From positions 1 to 55,570 of the forward strand of contig CAMOTI010000052.1 of NCBI GenBank assembly GCA_946625675.1: DNA of 55,570 nucleotides, given 5' to 3'. The DNA comes from an uncultured Prevotellaceae bacterium. GTDB lineage: Bacteria; Bacteroidota; Bacteroidia; Bacteroidales; Bacteroidaceae. Below the pieces are notes generated by a model. That model did no database searches, was not told where the DNA came from, and saw only the letters and a program-made list of their open reading frames with translations. Made by a program: the position numbers and the translations under genes. Positions 34,197 to 43,225 of the stretch are shown one piece after another (position 1 is the stretch's first letter; every line of letters begins with the position of its first letter).

Positions 34197-35831
34197 CTAC
34201 CAAGGAAGCCGGAATCTCCAGTTGTCGACAAGTGGGACTGAGAGTGGCGAATGCTGCTCGATATAAGTCCGTAGATAATGTCGGATGTCGAAAGGGGTGT
34301 AAGCGACAACGCGCGCAGGAAGTTCATCCGCTGGTATGCCGGCTCCGAGCGTAAGCATCTGACCCCCTCCGTTGGCACGGTGCGCGATGGTGGCTACAGT
34401 ATATTCCTCGTCAAGGCGGAACGGCCGCCCGTCAGAGAATCGGAAAATGGTGATTTTGTTGCCTTCCGGCTGCGTGGGGTCCACCTCATAGTCGATTCCG
34501 GCAGCCGTGTCGAAACAGAAGAAAAGATTTCGGAATTGAGGCTTTCCGGTCTGTTCGTCCATGTATGTGTTGAGCAAGGGTTGGGACGGAGAGGAAACGG
34601 TGTTGGTCCAGAGTGCATAACTTCGCTCAAGAACGCCTTTGATTTCATGTCCCGTCAGTCGGATGGTGTAGAGTCTGTCCTCAAACCAATAGACGGTGAA
34701 AAGGTCGGCAACGGTGAGTCCTCCCTCCTCCACGACCTGGTCCATGGAATAGGGAGAGCAGAGGCTGACGTCAGCATGGCTGACTTCGAGTTGAAGACTG
34801 TGGATGAGCGACATATAGCGGGATGGGCCATAAAAGGCATGAGAGATGTCGAGCCTCGTGAGGAGTCTTCCGATTGGTGTTGTGGTATATTCGTCTACCA
34901 ATCGGAACGGGCCGTCAAATTGCTGTCTGAATACATCGACATACGGGTTCTGAAGGTTTCGAATATCATGAATCTGCCCTTCAACATGAATTTCGCCGTT
35001 GTCTCCCTGCGTGACAACAGCCTCGGCGATGTGGTAACCATAACATCCGGCATTCAGGCAGACCACTGGCTTACCGTCAGGATTGACTACTGTCTTAAGC
35101 CGGCTGAAATGGTCGTGTCCGAAGAGGATAATGTCGATGCCGGAAACGCTACAGGCCAGTTCGCGGCTGACATTCTCCTGCCATGGAGGACTTTGCAGCC
35201 CCCCACTCCATCCGCTGTGCAGGACAGCCACCGTCAAGTCGGGCTTTTCCTCTTTCCGTATCTTTTCCGTCCATTCGCGTGCAGACTCCAGAATTTCCTG
35301 AAATTCATATCCCCGGCAGAGTTCATCCGGCAGCCAACGCTTGGTGGCAGGAGTGGAAAATCCGAGGACAGCGATTTTCATCCCGCAGCGTCGGAGGATA
35401 ACATAAGGTGGAAAAGGCCTGTTGCCGTTTCCGTCTGTGATGTTGGCCGCAATGAGTGGGTAGCCGCAAGTCTCCTGGAATCTCCCCATCGCTTGCTTAC
35501 CCGACTCGATGTCGTGGTTTCCAGGCACTCCGGCGTCATATCCCATTTGCTTGCACATCTCTCCCACATAATGAGGCTGGTCCTTCCTGACATGATTGAT
35601 GAGATAAGCCTCTGGTCCTCCTTGTATTATGTCGCCGCCGTCGAGAAGTACTATATGGTCGTCTCCGTATTGCTTCCGATAGCTCTTCACGAAGGCGTAG
35701 GCGCGTTGAAGACTGCCCTCCCCTTCTCTCCGCGTGCGGAAGTCGTAGGAGAAGTAGTTGCCGTGGATGTCGGTGGTGAAGAGAAATCTTATACTTTGAG
35801 ATTTGAGATTTGAAGTTTGAACTTTAGCCAT
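34197..35831 (-). CDS. Metallophosphatase/5'-nucleotidase family protein
   Basis: A 544-aa protein with the two UshA-type domains. The calcineurin-like part has FLFTTDIHGNYFSYDF (about 17-32), LLDGGDIIQGG, GVPGNHDIESG, VAVLHSGWSGG and LFGHDHFSRL, the metal-binding motifs in order. The C-terminal substrate domain (about 330-530) includes YSMDQVVEEGGLTVADLFTVYWFEDRLY and NGGGQM. It should hydrolyse nucleotides or related phosphoesters with two metal ions. No signal peptide is visible, so a cytoplasmic site is likely. Residues 2-12 (AKVQTSNLKSQS) are encoded by a spacer minisatellite: the ATG and following codons lie inside the repeated GTCCGCATGGCT + heptamer element. Confidence 0.87.
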   Translation of the reverse strand: MAKVQTSNLKSQSIRFLFTTDIHGNYFSYDFRTRREGEGSLQRAYAFVKSYRKQYGDDHIVLLDGGDIIQGGPEAYLINHVRKDQPHYVGEMCKQMGYDAGVPGNHDIESGKQAMGRFQETCGYPLIAANITDGNGNRPFPPYVILRRCGMKIAVLGFSTPATKRWLPDELCRGYEFQEILESAREWTEKIRKEEKPDLTVAVLHSGWSGGLQSPPWQENVSRELACSVSGIDIILFGHDHFSRLKTVVNPDGKPVVCLNAGCYGYHIAEAVVTQGDNGEIHVEGQIHDIRNLQNPYVDVFRQQFDGPFRLVDEYTTTPIGRLLTRLDISHAFYGPSRYMSLIHSLQLEVSHADVSLCSPYSMDQVVEEGGLTVADLFTVYWFEDRLYTIRLTGHEIKGVLERSYALWTNTVSSPSQPLLNTYMDEQTGKPQFRNLFFCFDTAAGIDYEVDPTQPEGNKITIFRFSDGRPFRLDEEYTVATIAHRANGGGQMLTLGAGIPADELPARVVAYTPFDIRHYLRTYIEQHSPLSVPLVDNWRFRLPW

Positions 35832-35843
35832 GCGGACGGGAGG
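35793..35843 (-). repeat. GTCCGCATGGCT element with 7-bp tail overlapping a gene start
   Basis: On the minus strand CCGTCCGCATGGCT is followed by 7-bp units (TTCAAAC, TTCAAAT, CTCAAAT, CTCAAAG). The same arrangement is seen without a gene at 15870-15916. Here the ATG is the start of the metallophosphatase. Confidence 0.85.
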
Positions 35844-35876
35844 ACATTTTTATGTTTAGCACTTGGGATCACTATG

Positions 35877-35903
35877 TCTATAAAATCTATGGAGTCTACA
35901 GAT
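35877..35903. repeat. 9-bp minisatellite overlapping a stop codon
   Basis: Three units TCTATAAAA, TCTATGGAG, TCTACAGAT; the stop codon of the minus-strand hydrolase (35898-35896) lies in the third. Confidence 0.7.
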
Positions 35904-37050
35904 GCTTGTTCAGGAATTCAAGTATGCGCTGCTGAGCGGCTTTGGGGCAGCTGTGAGGGATGTCCCAGAGTTCTGTGATGAGGCGGTCGTCATGTCCCAG
36001 GCGCGTCCACACCTCATGCATGGTGTTGAATGCGGCTTCCACTCCCGGCACCGGGAAGAGCTTGTCCTGCCGCCCGGAGATGAACAGGGCCGGCTTGGGT
36101 GCTGCCAGGGATGCGATATGTGGATAGTCCATGAACTGCCGGAGCCCAGGGAGGCAGTTGGCGAATCCGCCGTTCTCCTTCCGTCCATAAGCCGTTGACA
36201 ACTGAACGTCGGTGGTGACCATCCAGCAGACGGCTGCGGAGGCTTTCACCTTGTCGGAGAGCGCGGAGAGCATCCATGCCCGGTATGCGCCCATGGAGCA
36301 TCCGGCACAGGCGATGCGTTCCTGGTCGACGAAAGGCAGCGTGGAGAGGAAGTCGGTGGTGGCGATGTCGTCGTAGTGCATGAAGGCACAGAGGTCGCGG
36401 CCGAGCATCATCATGTTGCCGGCTATGATGTCGTACTTGCTGCGGTCAACACCCTCTTTGCGGCCTCGTTCTCCCCACATCGGCGCGTCGGCTGAGAAGC
36501 AGACGTATCCGTGCCGGGCCAGGTAGTCGCCCAGGAACTGTCCTTCGTAGAGGTTGTCGGCCCACAGCCGTGCATCGTTCTCCACCTCCTGCGGCTCACC
36601 GAACGGACGAATCATCTTCTCTTTACCGATAAAAAGATGGGCTCCATGGTCGTGCAGGAGGTTGACTGCAGGAAAAGGCCCCTTTCCGTCGGGCACAAGC
36701 ACATAGGCGTGAATCCTTGTGTAGGCATTGACATTGAAGCGTATCTTCATGGCTTTATAACCTTCCCGCTGCTCCTCCGCAACGACCTCCATGCCGTAGT
36801 CGGTTGCCGGCTTGGGCGGAGTCATCATGCAGTCGAAGACTTTCTGCCGGGCCTTTTTCTGCCATTTCCTGAAACTGCGTATACCGGAATTCTGCCACGC
36901 CAGCGGATAAGTGAGTTCCTGCTTCAGCTGTTCCACGTATGTGGGAATTTCCCCTGCAAACTCATAGGCTTCTCGCTTTTGGGGCTTCTGCTGGGCATAC
37001 AGTCCGAGTGGCAGCAGCAGAAGGGCTGCGATAATCTTGAGAGTTCTCAT
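35896..37050 (-). CDS. Secreted alpha/beta hydrolase (dienelactone hydrolase/acetyl esterase-like)
   Basis: A 384-aa protein with a signal peptide (MRTLKIIAALLLLPLGLYAQ). The alpha/beta-hydrolase core shows VPDGKGPFPAVNLLHDHGAH (oxyanion strand), RIACAGCSMGAYRAWML with nucleophile Ser in GCSMG, and a late LFISGRQDKLFP (acid Asp) and WDIPHSCP (His). The group includes acetylxylan esterases and dienelactone hydrolase-like enzymes; an ester-cleaving role in the periplasm is likely, the substrate is not known. The frame extends upstream to a GTG, but those codons are a 9-bp minisatellite and the ATG at 37050 starts a proper signal peptide. Confidence 0.83.
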   Translation of the reverse strand: MRTLKIIAALLLLPLGLYAQQKPQKREAYEFAGEIPTYVEQLKQELTYPLAWQNSGIRSFRKWQKKARQKVFDCMMTPPKPATDYGMEVVAEEQREGYKAMKIRFNVNAYTRIHAYVLVPDGKGPFPAVNLLHDHGAHLFIGKEKMIRPFGEPQEVENDARLWADNLYEGQFLGDYLARHGYVCFSADAPMWGERGRKEGVDRSKYDIIAGNMMMLGRDLCAFMHYDDIATTDFLSTLPFVDQERIACAGCSMGAYRAWMLSALSDKVKASAAVCWMVTTDVQLSTAYGRKENGGFANCLPGLRQFMDYPHIASLAAPKPALFISGRQDKLFPVPGVEAAFNTMHEVWTRLGHDDRLITELWDIPHSCPKAAQQRILEFLNKHL

Positions 37051-37084
37051 TGTCTTTTCTTTTTTGAGATTGGCCAATAGATTC

Positions 37085-37130
37085 TGTCCGACCCGTCCGA
37101 CCTGTCCGACTCGTCCGACCTGTCTGACCT
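37085..37130. repeat. 9-bp minisatellite (YGTCCGACC) before the hydrolase gene
   Basis: Five units with 9-bp period (TGTCCGACC, CGTCCGACC, TGTCCGACT, CGTCCGACC, TGTCTGACC), about 35 bp before the ATG at 37050 and next to the metG terminator. Confidence 0.92.
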
Positions 37131-37163
37131 GAAAAAAATGGCCTCCCGTCATGGAAAGGCCAT
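37131..37163 (-). terminator. Terminator of metG
   Basis: On the minus strand ATGGCCT ... AGGCCAT forms a 7-bp stem around a 12-base loop and is followed by seven T, starting about 15 bp after the metG stop codon. Confidence 0.82.
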
Positions 37164-37178
37164 TATAAATGCTATATG

Positions 37179-39239
37179 TCAGCACACCTGCGAACCAGGC
37201 TTGACATGATGTTCGAGCGTAGTGACTGAGAGCGAACCGTCGAAATCCTCTGCCGACAGGATCATGCCCTCGCTGACGAGTCCGTTCTTGAACTCACGCG
37301 GTGCGAGGTTGGCAATGAAAAGCACCTGTTTCCCGACGAGTTGCTCGGGTGCATAGTACTTGGCGATTCCGCTCACGATGGTCCGTTTCTCCAGCCCGTC
37401 GTCGATGAGGAACTTCAGGAGTTTGTTCATCTTCTTCACCTTCTCGCATTCCAGCACTGTGCCCACCCTGATGTCCAACTTCTCGAAGTCCTCGAAAGCG
37501 ATGACCGGCTTGATGGGGTTGGCCTTGGCGTTAGCCGCCTCGTTGGCACGGATTGTGGCTGCCAGCTTGTCGAGTTGAACCTGTATGACGTCGTCTTCAA
37601 TTTTCTGGAAAAGCAGAGACGGCTCTGCCAGCTGCTTGCCTGGCTTGAGCAGTTCGTTGCTTCCGAGGTCATCCCATCTGAAATCCTCCATGTTGATCAT
37701 AGCGCGCAGCTTCTTTGAGGAGAACGGGAGGAATGGCTCGAAAGCGATGGCGAGGTTGGCTGTCAGCTGGAGCGAGATATAGATGATGGTCTTCACGCGC
37801 TCCGGGTCGGTCTTGATGACCTTCCAGGGCTCTTCGTCAGCGATATACTTGTTGCCGATACGCGCCAGGTTCATAGCCTCCTTCTGGGCCTCACGGAACT
37901 TGAAATTGTCGAGAAGGCGCTCCACCTCTTTCTTCACGTCGGCAAACTCTGCGAGCGTGGCTTTGTCCACATCTGTCAGATCACCGCATTCTGGCACGAC
38001 ACCATTATAATATTTCTTTGTAAGCTGCAATGCACGATTCACGAAGTTGCCATAGACCGCCACAAGCTCGTTGTTCACGCGGGCTTGGAAGTCACCCCAA
38101 GTAAAGTCATTGTCCTTGGTCTCCGGCGCGTTAGCGGTGAGCACATAGCGAAGTTCGTCCTGTTTGCCGGGGAGGTCTTCCAGATATTCATTGAGCCATA
38201 CGGCATAGTTCTTGCTTGTGGATATTTTGTTGCCTTCCAGATTGAGGAACTCGTTTGAGGGCACGTTGTCCGGCAGGATGTAGTCTCCATGCGCTTTCAG
38301 CATCGACGGGAAGACGATGCAGTGGAACACGATGTTGTCCTTGCCGATAAAATGTATGAGCCTTGTCTCCGGGTCCTGCCACCATTTCTGCCAGCTGCCC
38401 CATGTCTCAGGCTTCAGCTCGCAGAGTTCCTTCGTATTGGAAATATAGCCGATGGGAGCGTCAAACCACACGTACAGAACCTTTCCCTCAGCACCTTCAA
38501 CCGGAACAGGGATTCCCCAGTTCAAGTCACGGGTCACGGCGCGGGGTTTCAGTCCTGTGTCGAGCCACGATTTGCACTGTCCATACACATTGGGACGCCA
38601 TTCCTTGTGCTGGTTCAGAATCCAGTCTTCAAGCCACGGCTGATACTTGTCAAGCGGCAAATACCAATGGCTGGTCTTTTTGCGAACAAGCGGATTGCCA
38701 GAGTCTGCATTATAAGGATTAATCAGTTCCTCGGGCGATAGCGTGGCGCCGCAGGCCTCACACTGGTCGCCATAAGCGTCTTTCGCATGGCATCGAGGGC
38801 ACTCGCCACGGATATTGCGGTCGGTTAGGAACTGTTGCTCTTTCTCATCGTAGAACTGTTCGCTCTCCATCTCCACGAACTTGCCCTCGTCATAAAGTTT
38901 CCGGAAGAAGTCAGCTGCAAACTGATGATGGGTCTTCGACGTGGTACGGCTGTACACGTCGAAGGAGATTCCGAAATCCTCAAACGATTTCTTGATGATA
39001 TTGTGGTAGCGGTCAACCACGTCCTGCGGTGTGCAGCCTTCCTTCTTCGCGCGGATGGTGACTGGAACTCCATGCTCGTCGCTTCCTCCCACAAACAGCA
39101 CCTCCTCGCCCTTCAGACGAAGATAGCGTGCATAGATATCAGCCGGCACATACACGCCGGCCAGGTGTCCGATGTGCACAGGGCCATTGGCGTAAGGAAG
39201 TGCCGACGTGATAGTGGTTCTTTTGAATTTCTTTTCCAT
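37179..39239 (-). CDS. metG: Methionine--tRNA ligase
   Basis: A 686-aa class I synthetase that charges tRNA-Met. Motifs: [16 protein letters not shown] (HIGH), a four-cysteine zinc knuckle [17 protein letters not shown], and [11 protein letters not shown] (KMSKS-type). The C-terminal EMAP/tRNA-binding domain begins [18 protein letters not shown] and ends near [15 protein letters not shown]. The ATG at 39239 is preferred; the in-frame TTG upstream overlaps the TAACTTTG promoter box (minus strand 39274-39267). Confidence 0.97.
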   Translation of the reverse strand: MEKKFKRTTITSALPYANGPVHIGHLAGVYVPADIYARYLRLKGEEVLFVGGSDEHGVPVTIRAKKEGCTPQDVVDRYHNIIKKSFEDFGISFDVYSRTTSKTHHQFAADFFRKLYDEGKFVEMESEQFYDEKEQQFLTDRNIRGECPRCHAKDAYGDQCEACGATLSPEELINPYNADSGNPLVRKKTSHWYLPLDKYQPWLEDWILNQHKEWRPNVYGQCKSWLDTGLKPRAVTRDLNWGIPVPVEGAEGKVLYVWFDAPIGYISNTKELCELKPETWGSWQKWWQDPETRLIHFIGKDNIVFHCIVFPSMLKAHGDYILPDNVPSNEFLNLEGNKISTSKNYAVWLNEYLEDLPGKQDELRYVLTANAPETKDNDFTWGDFQARVNNELVAVYGNFVNRALQLTKKYYNGVVPECGDLTDVDKATLAEFADVKKEVERLLDNFKFREAQKEAMNLARIGNKYIADEEPWKVIKTDPERVKTIIYISLQLTANLAIAFEPFLPFSSKKLRAMINMEDFRWDDLGSNELLKPGKQLAEPSLLFQKIEDDVIQVQLDKLAATIRANEAANAKANPIKPVIAFEDFEKLDIRVGTVLECEKVKKMNKLLKFLIDDGLEKRTIVSGIAKYYAPEQLVGKQVLFIANLAPREFKNGLVSEGMILSAEDFDGSLSVTTLEHHVKPGSQVC

Positions 39240-39583
39240 ATTGTCGGTGATTTTGATTTGATTTTGCAAAGTTACAAAATAATAATGAAATAATGAAATA
39301 ATGTGTCATGAAGAATGTGCAGGCCCCAAAATATCGAAATTTCAAAGCATCAAATCCTCGTGCATCGAAAGCCCCCTAAACTAAAGCCACTCTAAACTCT
39401 CAACCCTCAACTCTAAACTTTCAACTTTAAACTAACCCAAGAAGGGGGGGAAAATCCCTACATAGTTTAGGGAAAAAAGCATCGGCATTTAGGATTTCTC
39501 CTTATAATATTTGCTTAACTTGTCGTAATTTTGCACCAGAATTAAAAGACAACAGAATAATAACAATTAAAAACGATAGAAAA
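39240..39583. repeat. Spacer with promoter box and 7-bp minisatellite
   Basis: A TAACTTTG -7 element for metG lies at 39274-39267 (minus). At 39375-39434 there are about eight 7-bp steps (ACTCTAA, ACTCTCA, ACCCTCA, ACTTTCA). A plus-strand TAATTTTG at 39526-39533 may be the -7 element of the next gene. Confidence 0.7.
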
Positions 39584-40987
39584 ATGAAAAGAATCCGTAC
39601 CCTTTTAGCAGCAGTCGCCCTGTTTGTAGTGACAATAGGAGCAAGTGCCCAGCCGATGAGCTACGACGCCATGCGCATGAACGCACGGTTCCTCACCGAC
39701 CGCATGGCTTACACCCTGGGACTGGGAGCTGAGATCCTCGACGACCTCTACTATATCAACTACGACTACATCTGTGGTGTGAACGACTATCTGGACGATG
39801 TGGCCCTGGGCTACCGAAGCGATGACTACTATGCAGTACTGGCTGCACGAGACCTCGCACTTCAGGCTCTTCTCAGCCCCTATCAGTGGTCAAGACTCAT
39901 CGCCATCGACTACTTCTACCGTCCGATTTCATTCTACAACCACCGCTGGCGTTTCAGCATCTACGCCTACGACAACTACTACAACCACTGGTACTACCGT
40001 GTGCCATGGGGATGGGACCGCTACCGCGGAGGTCATTTCTTCGGCGGAATGCACCCACACCACGGTCATGGCGCTCACTTCCGCAGCGGTCATTTCGGAG
40101 AACACGGACGTGGCGGACATTTCGGACCTGGTGGCGGTAACCGTGGCGGCAGCTTCAGAGATGGTGGCCGTGGAGGTAACCGACCGGGCGGCAACTTCAG
40201 AGATGGTGGCAGAGGCGGAAACCGACCAGGCGGAAACTATAGAGACGGTGGTCGCGGTGGAAACCGACCAGGCGGATACTACAACAACGGCGGAAACCGA
40301 CCGGGTGGAAACGGTAATGGTAACTACAACGGTGGTGGGAACCGACCAGGCGGAAACAACGGCGGCAACTTCAACGGTGGTGGCAACCGGCCAGGCGGAA
40401 ACAACGGCGGCAACTTCAATGGTGGTGGCAACCGGCCAGGCGGAAACAACGGCGGCAACTTCAATGGTGGTGGCAACCGGCCAGGCGGAAACAACGGCGG
40501 TGAAGGCATCGGTACGCGTGGCAACCGTGGATCCGTGTCGAGCATGAGCTCATCACGCACCACATTCAGCGGAGGCCGCAATTCCTACAACCGTGGCAGT
40601 CGCGACGGCGGCAGCATAGGCACCCGCAGCAGTGGCAGCTTCGGAACCGGACGTAGTTTCGACGACGGCAGCAGGGGAAGCATCGGAACCCGCAGCACCA
40701 CTCCTTCCAGCCGCAGTTCGTTCGGAGGCGGACGCAGCAATCCTTCCAGCCGCAGTTCATTCGGCGGCAGCAGCAGCCGGGGAAGCTCATTCGGCGGTAG
40801 CAGCCGGGGAAGTTCATTCGGCGGCAGCAGCCGGGGAAACTCGTTCGGAGGCGGACGTAGCAGTGCTCCTTCCAGCCGTAGCTCATTCGGAGGTGGACGC
40901 TCAGGCGGAAGCCGTTCCAGCGGAGGATTCGGCGGCGGTGGACGCTCAGGTGGAGGACACGGCGGAGGACGTGGCGGAAGAAGATAA
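39584..40987 (+). CDS. Secreted Gly/Arg/Asn/Ser-rich repetitive protein
   Basis: A 467-aa protein with signal peptide (MKRIRTLLAAVALFVVTIGASAQ). Residues about 24-150 form a Tyr/Asp-rich domain (YDAMRMNARFLTDRMAYTLG, DDLYYINYDYI, YNHWYYRVPWGWDRY). From about 150 it is low complexity: histidine/glycine stretches (HGHGAHFRSGHFGEHG), then units of NRPGG with RDGGRGG or NNGG, and finally SSRGSSFGG/SSRSSFGGGR repeats ending GGRGGRR. No catalytic motif is visible. It may be a structural or nucleic-acid/polyanion-binding envelope protein (inference from its basic, disordered tail). Unknown family. Confidence 0.85.
   Translation: MKRIRTLLAAVALFVVTIGASAQPMSYDAMRMNARFLTDRMAYTLGLGAEILDDLYYINYDYICGVNDYLDDVALGYRSDDYYAVLAARDLALQALLSPYQWSRLIAIDYFYRPISFYNHRWRFSIYAYDNYYNHWYYRVPWGWDRYRGGHFFGGMHPHHGHGAHFRSGHFGEHGRGGHFGPGGGNRGGSFRDGGRGGNRPGGNFRDGGRGGNRPGGNYRDGGRGGNRPGGYYNNGGNRPGGNGNGNYNGGGNRPGGNNGGNFNGGGNRPGGNNGGNFNGGGNRPGGNNGGNFNGGGNRPGGNNGGEGIGTRGNRGSVSSMSSSRTTFSGGRNSYNRGSRDGGSIGTRSSGSFGTGRSFDDGSRGSIGTRSTTPSSRSSFGGGRSNPSSRSSFGGSSSRGSSFGGSSRGSSFGGSSRGNSFGGGRSSAPSSRSSFGGGRSGGSRSSGGFGGGGRSGGGHGGGRGGRR
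40331..40500 (+). repeat. 45-bp in-frame coding repeat
   Basis: Nearly four copies (40331, 40376, 40421, partial 40466) of a 45-bp unit encoding GGGNRPGGNNGGNFN; the later copies are almost identical at DNA level, pointing to recent expansion. Confidence 0.92.
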
Positions 40988-41021
40988 TTGCCTCCTTATT
41001 ACACAACCAATTTCCTTAACT

Positions 41022-41150
41022 ATGAATCAACAGGTACCTAGTTCTGTAGGTAGGGAGATGTTTTCAGCGATAACAAAAAAAGCTCATCTTAACGACCAAA
41101 AACAATATATCTTAACAACCGATTATATACTCTCTTTCTACATATTTTAA
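41022..41150 (+). CDS. Possible 42-aa small protein
   Basis: An ATG-initiated frame, MNQQVPSSVGREMFSAITKK followed by 22 more residues, lies 34 bp after the repetitive-protein gene and ends shortly before a plus-strand terminator. No family is recognised and no clear ribosome-binding site is seen. It may be only 3' untranslated sequence. Confidence 0.25.
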   Translation: MNQQVPSSVGREMFSAITKKAHLNDQKQYILTTDYILSFYIF

Positions 41151-41166
41151 TTTATTGGTTATGGGC

Positions 41167-41201
41167 AGCCTCTCCTCGTGATGAAGAGAGACTGTTTTTT
41201 T
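41167..41201 (+). terminator. Terminator downstream of the repetitive-protein gene
   Basis: AGCCTCTCCTC-gtgat-GAAGAGAGACT forms an 11-bp stem with two wobble pairs and is followed by GTTTTTTT on the plus strand. It is about 180 bp after the stop at 40987. Confidence 0.75.
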
Positions 41202-41215
41202 AAATCCACATTTCT

Positions 41216-42682
41216 TCACAATGGCATGTTTCCATGTTTTTTGGGAGGATTGCTTTCATTCTTATTATGAGCCATTTCCAATGATTTGATAATCATAGCT
41301 CTTGCGTCGCATGGCTGAATGATGTCATCAATATATCCAAGTCTTGCTGCAGGATATGGATTAGCAAATTTCTCCTTATAGGCCTCAATAGCTTTCTGCC
41401 GCTCCTCAACACCTACTTTCCGATAGAGAATATTGCATGCCCCTTCCGCCCCCATCACAGCAATCTCAGCCGTCGGGAATGCAAAATTGGCATCAGCTCC
41501 GATGCATTTCGAGTTCATAACGATATACGCTCCTCCATAAGCTTTTCTTGTTATGAGTGTTATTTTCGGCACAGTAGCCTCAGCAAATGCATAGACGATT
41601 TTCGCTCCATGACGAATGATTCCATTATGTTCCTGATTGACCCCTGGGAGAAATCCAGGTACATCCTCAACTGCCACAATCGGGATGTTGAAGCAATCGC
41701 AGAATCGAATAAAGCGGGCAGCCTTATCACTGGCATCTATGTCGATTGCTCCAGCCAGGAAATTCGGTTGATTGGCAACAAATCCTACAGTCCTTCCCGC
41801 CATTCTTCCGAAACCAACAACAATGTTTCGTGCAAACAATTCCTGGATTTCAAAGAAATACTGATGGTCGCACAAAGGCTGAATGATGTCTCTTATATCG
41901 TAAGGAACATTCGGATCGGTAGGGACCACATGATCCAACTCGTGGCAAACCCTTGACACCTCATCAGATACGGGCATGACCGGTGCCTCCTCCATATTGT
42001 TTGACGGGATAAATCCAATCAGTTCTCTGATGGTAAGTATTGTCTGCTGCTCATCCTCACACACAAAATGACAGACACCACTTTTCATGGCGTGGGTTGA
42101 AGCACCTCCAAGCGTCTCCTTATTGACTTCCTCATTTGTGACCGCCTTCACGACATCAGGTCCAGTGACAAACATCTGACTATGTTCTTTCACCATCAAG
42201 ATAAAGTCTGTCAGTGCCGGAGAATAGCACGACCCGCCGGCACATGGTCCAAGAATCGCCGAAATCTGTGGTATGACACCAGATGCCATCACATTTCTTC
42301 TGAAGATATGTGCAAATCCCGTCAAACTTTCAACACCTTCCTGGATTCTCGCTCCCCCCGAGTCGTTAAGCGAAATGACAGGAGCACCGTTCTTAATAGC
42401 GAGGTCCTGCACTTTAACAATTTTCTGCGCATTGGCAGCCGACAGCGATCCGCCCATGACAGCAAAGTCGAACGCATAGACAAACACCAGGCGCCCGTCG
42501 ATTTTGCCGTAACCCGAAATCACTCCATCGCCATCAACCCGCTTCTTTTCCATCCCGAAATCATTACACCTATGTACAACAAACTTGTCCAACTCTACAA
42601 AGGAGTTAGGGTCGAGCAACAATTCAATCCTTTCTTTGGCCGTAAGCCTTCCTTGATTATTCAAAATAGTATTCGATTCCAT
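41216..42682 (-). CDS. Acyl-CoA carboxylase/decarboxylase carboxyltransferase subunit (PccB/MmdA type)
   Basis: A 488-aa carboxyltransferase. It has the two crotonase-like halves: GRLTAKERIELLLDPNSF, VYAFDFAVMGGSLSAANAQK and NDSGGARIQEGVESL in the first; GFVANQPNFLAGAIDIDASD, DVPGFLPGVNQEHNGIIRHG and KAYGGAYIVMNSK in the second; it ends PPKKHGNMPL as propionyl-CoA carboxylase beta and methylmalonyl-CoA decarboxylase alpha chains do. It transfers CO2 between biotin and a short acyl-CoA, most likely propionyl-CoA/methylmalonyl-CoA. It is the third gene of a biotin-carboxylase, BCCP, carboxyltransferase operon behind a cobalamin riboswitch. It lacks about 20 N-terminal residues found in many homologues. 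Confidence 0.92.
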   Translation of the reverse strand: MESNTILNNQGRLTAKERIELLLDPNSFVELDKFVVHRCNDFGMEKKRVDGDGVISGYGKIDGRLVFVYAFDFAVMGGSLSAANAQKIVKVQDLAIKNGAPVISLNDSGGARIQEGVESLTGFAHIFRRNVMASGVIPQISAILGPCAGGSCYSPALTDFILMVKEHSQMFVTGPDVVKAVTNEEVNKETLGGASTHAMKSGVCHFVCEDEQQTILTIRELIGFIPSNNMEEAPVMPVSDEVSRVCHELDHVVPTDPNVPYDIRDIIQPLCDHQYFFEIQELFARNIVVGFGRMAGRTVGFVANQPNFLAGAIDIDASDKAARFIRFCDCFNIPIVAVEDVPGFLPGVNQEHNGIIRHGAKIVYAFAEATVPKITLITRKAYGGAYIVMNSKCIGADANFAFPTAEIAVMGAEGACNILYRKVGVEERQKAIEAYKEKFANPYPAARLGYIDDIIQPCDARAMIIKSLEMAHNKNESNPPKKHGNMPL

Positions 42683-42700
42683 AAAAAACAGTCCTTAAAA

Positions 42701-43213
42701 TTAATCATAATTTAGTTTCACAAGCATTTGGTCGACTCTCGCATTGTCGCCTTCGCTTACAAGGATTTCCTCAACCACACAGTCAGCGGCAACTTTCAGA
42801 TTCGACTGCATTTTCATAGCCTCAATGGTGAGCACCGTGTCGTTCTTTTTGAGCCTTTCTCCGACAGAACGATAGATTTTCACAATCTTGCATGGCATCG
42901 GAGCAGTGAGATGGTTATGCTCCTCATCAGCAATTGTACTATGCTTTCTCATACGCATGTATTTTGCCTGCGAGTCAAGCATGTCGATGTTGTAAGTTGA
43001 ATAATTGACATTTACCCTGTAATGTTTACCATTTTCGCCTCTGAACACCTCCGCATTATAGCTTATACCGTCTTTCAGTATGCTATATGTTCCGTTGAGC
43101 AACATTGCCACGTCAACGTCGTAGATAGTTCCATCGATGTCAATTTTAACTAAATTACCCTCCTTTGAAAGCAAGGTCACTTCCATTGTCTTTTTTCCTA
43201 CTTGTATATCCAT
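42701..43213 (-). CDS. Biotin carboxyl carrier protein
   Basis: A 170-aa biotin/lipoyl-attachment protein. The C-terminal domain has LTIEAMKMQSNLKVAADC, with the Lys of AMKM as biotin site. The N-terminal 90 residues (VTLLSKEGNLVKIDIDGTIY) resemble the linker domain of PccA-type subunits, here as a separate chain. It carries CO2 between the biotin carboxylase encoded upstream and the carboxyltransferase encoded downstream. ATG at 43213 is preferred over an upstream TTG; an internal Met (MEVTLLSK) is also possible. Confidence 0.9.
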   Translation of the reverse strand: MDIQVGKKTMEVTLLSKEGNLVKIDIDGTIYDVDVAMLLNGTYSILKDGISYNAEVFRGENGKHYRVNVNYSTYNIDMLDSQAKYMRMRKHSTIADEEHNHLTAPMPCKIVKIYRSVGERLKKNDTVLTIEAMKMQSNLKVAADCVVEEILVSEGDNARVDQMLVKLNYD

Positions 43214-43225
43214 GATTATCAACAA

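Noticed and set aside
34278-35813. 511-codon plus-strand open frame
   Set aside because: It is antisense to the metallophosphatase, whose motifs are clear; long antisense frames are common at this base composition.
37051-37185. N-terminal extension of the alpha/beta hydrolase
   Set aside because: It would translate a 9-bp minisatellite and the metG terminator; the ATG at 37050 opens a proper signal peptide.
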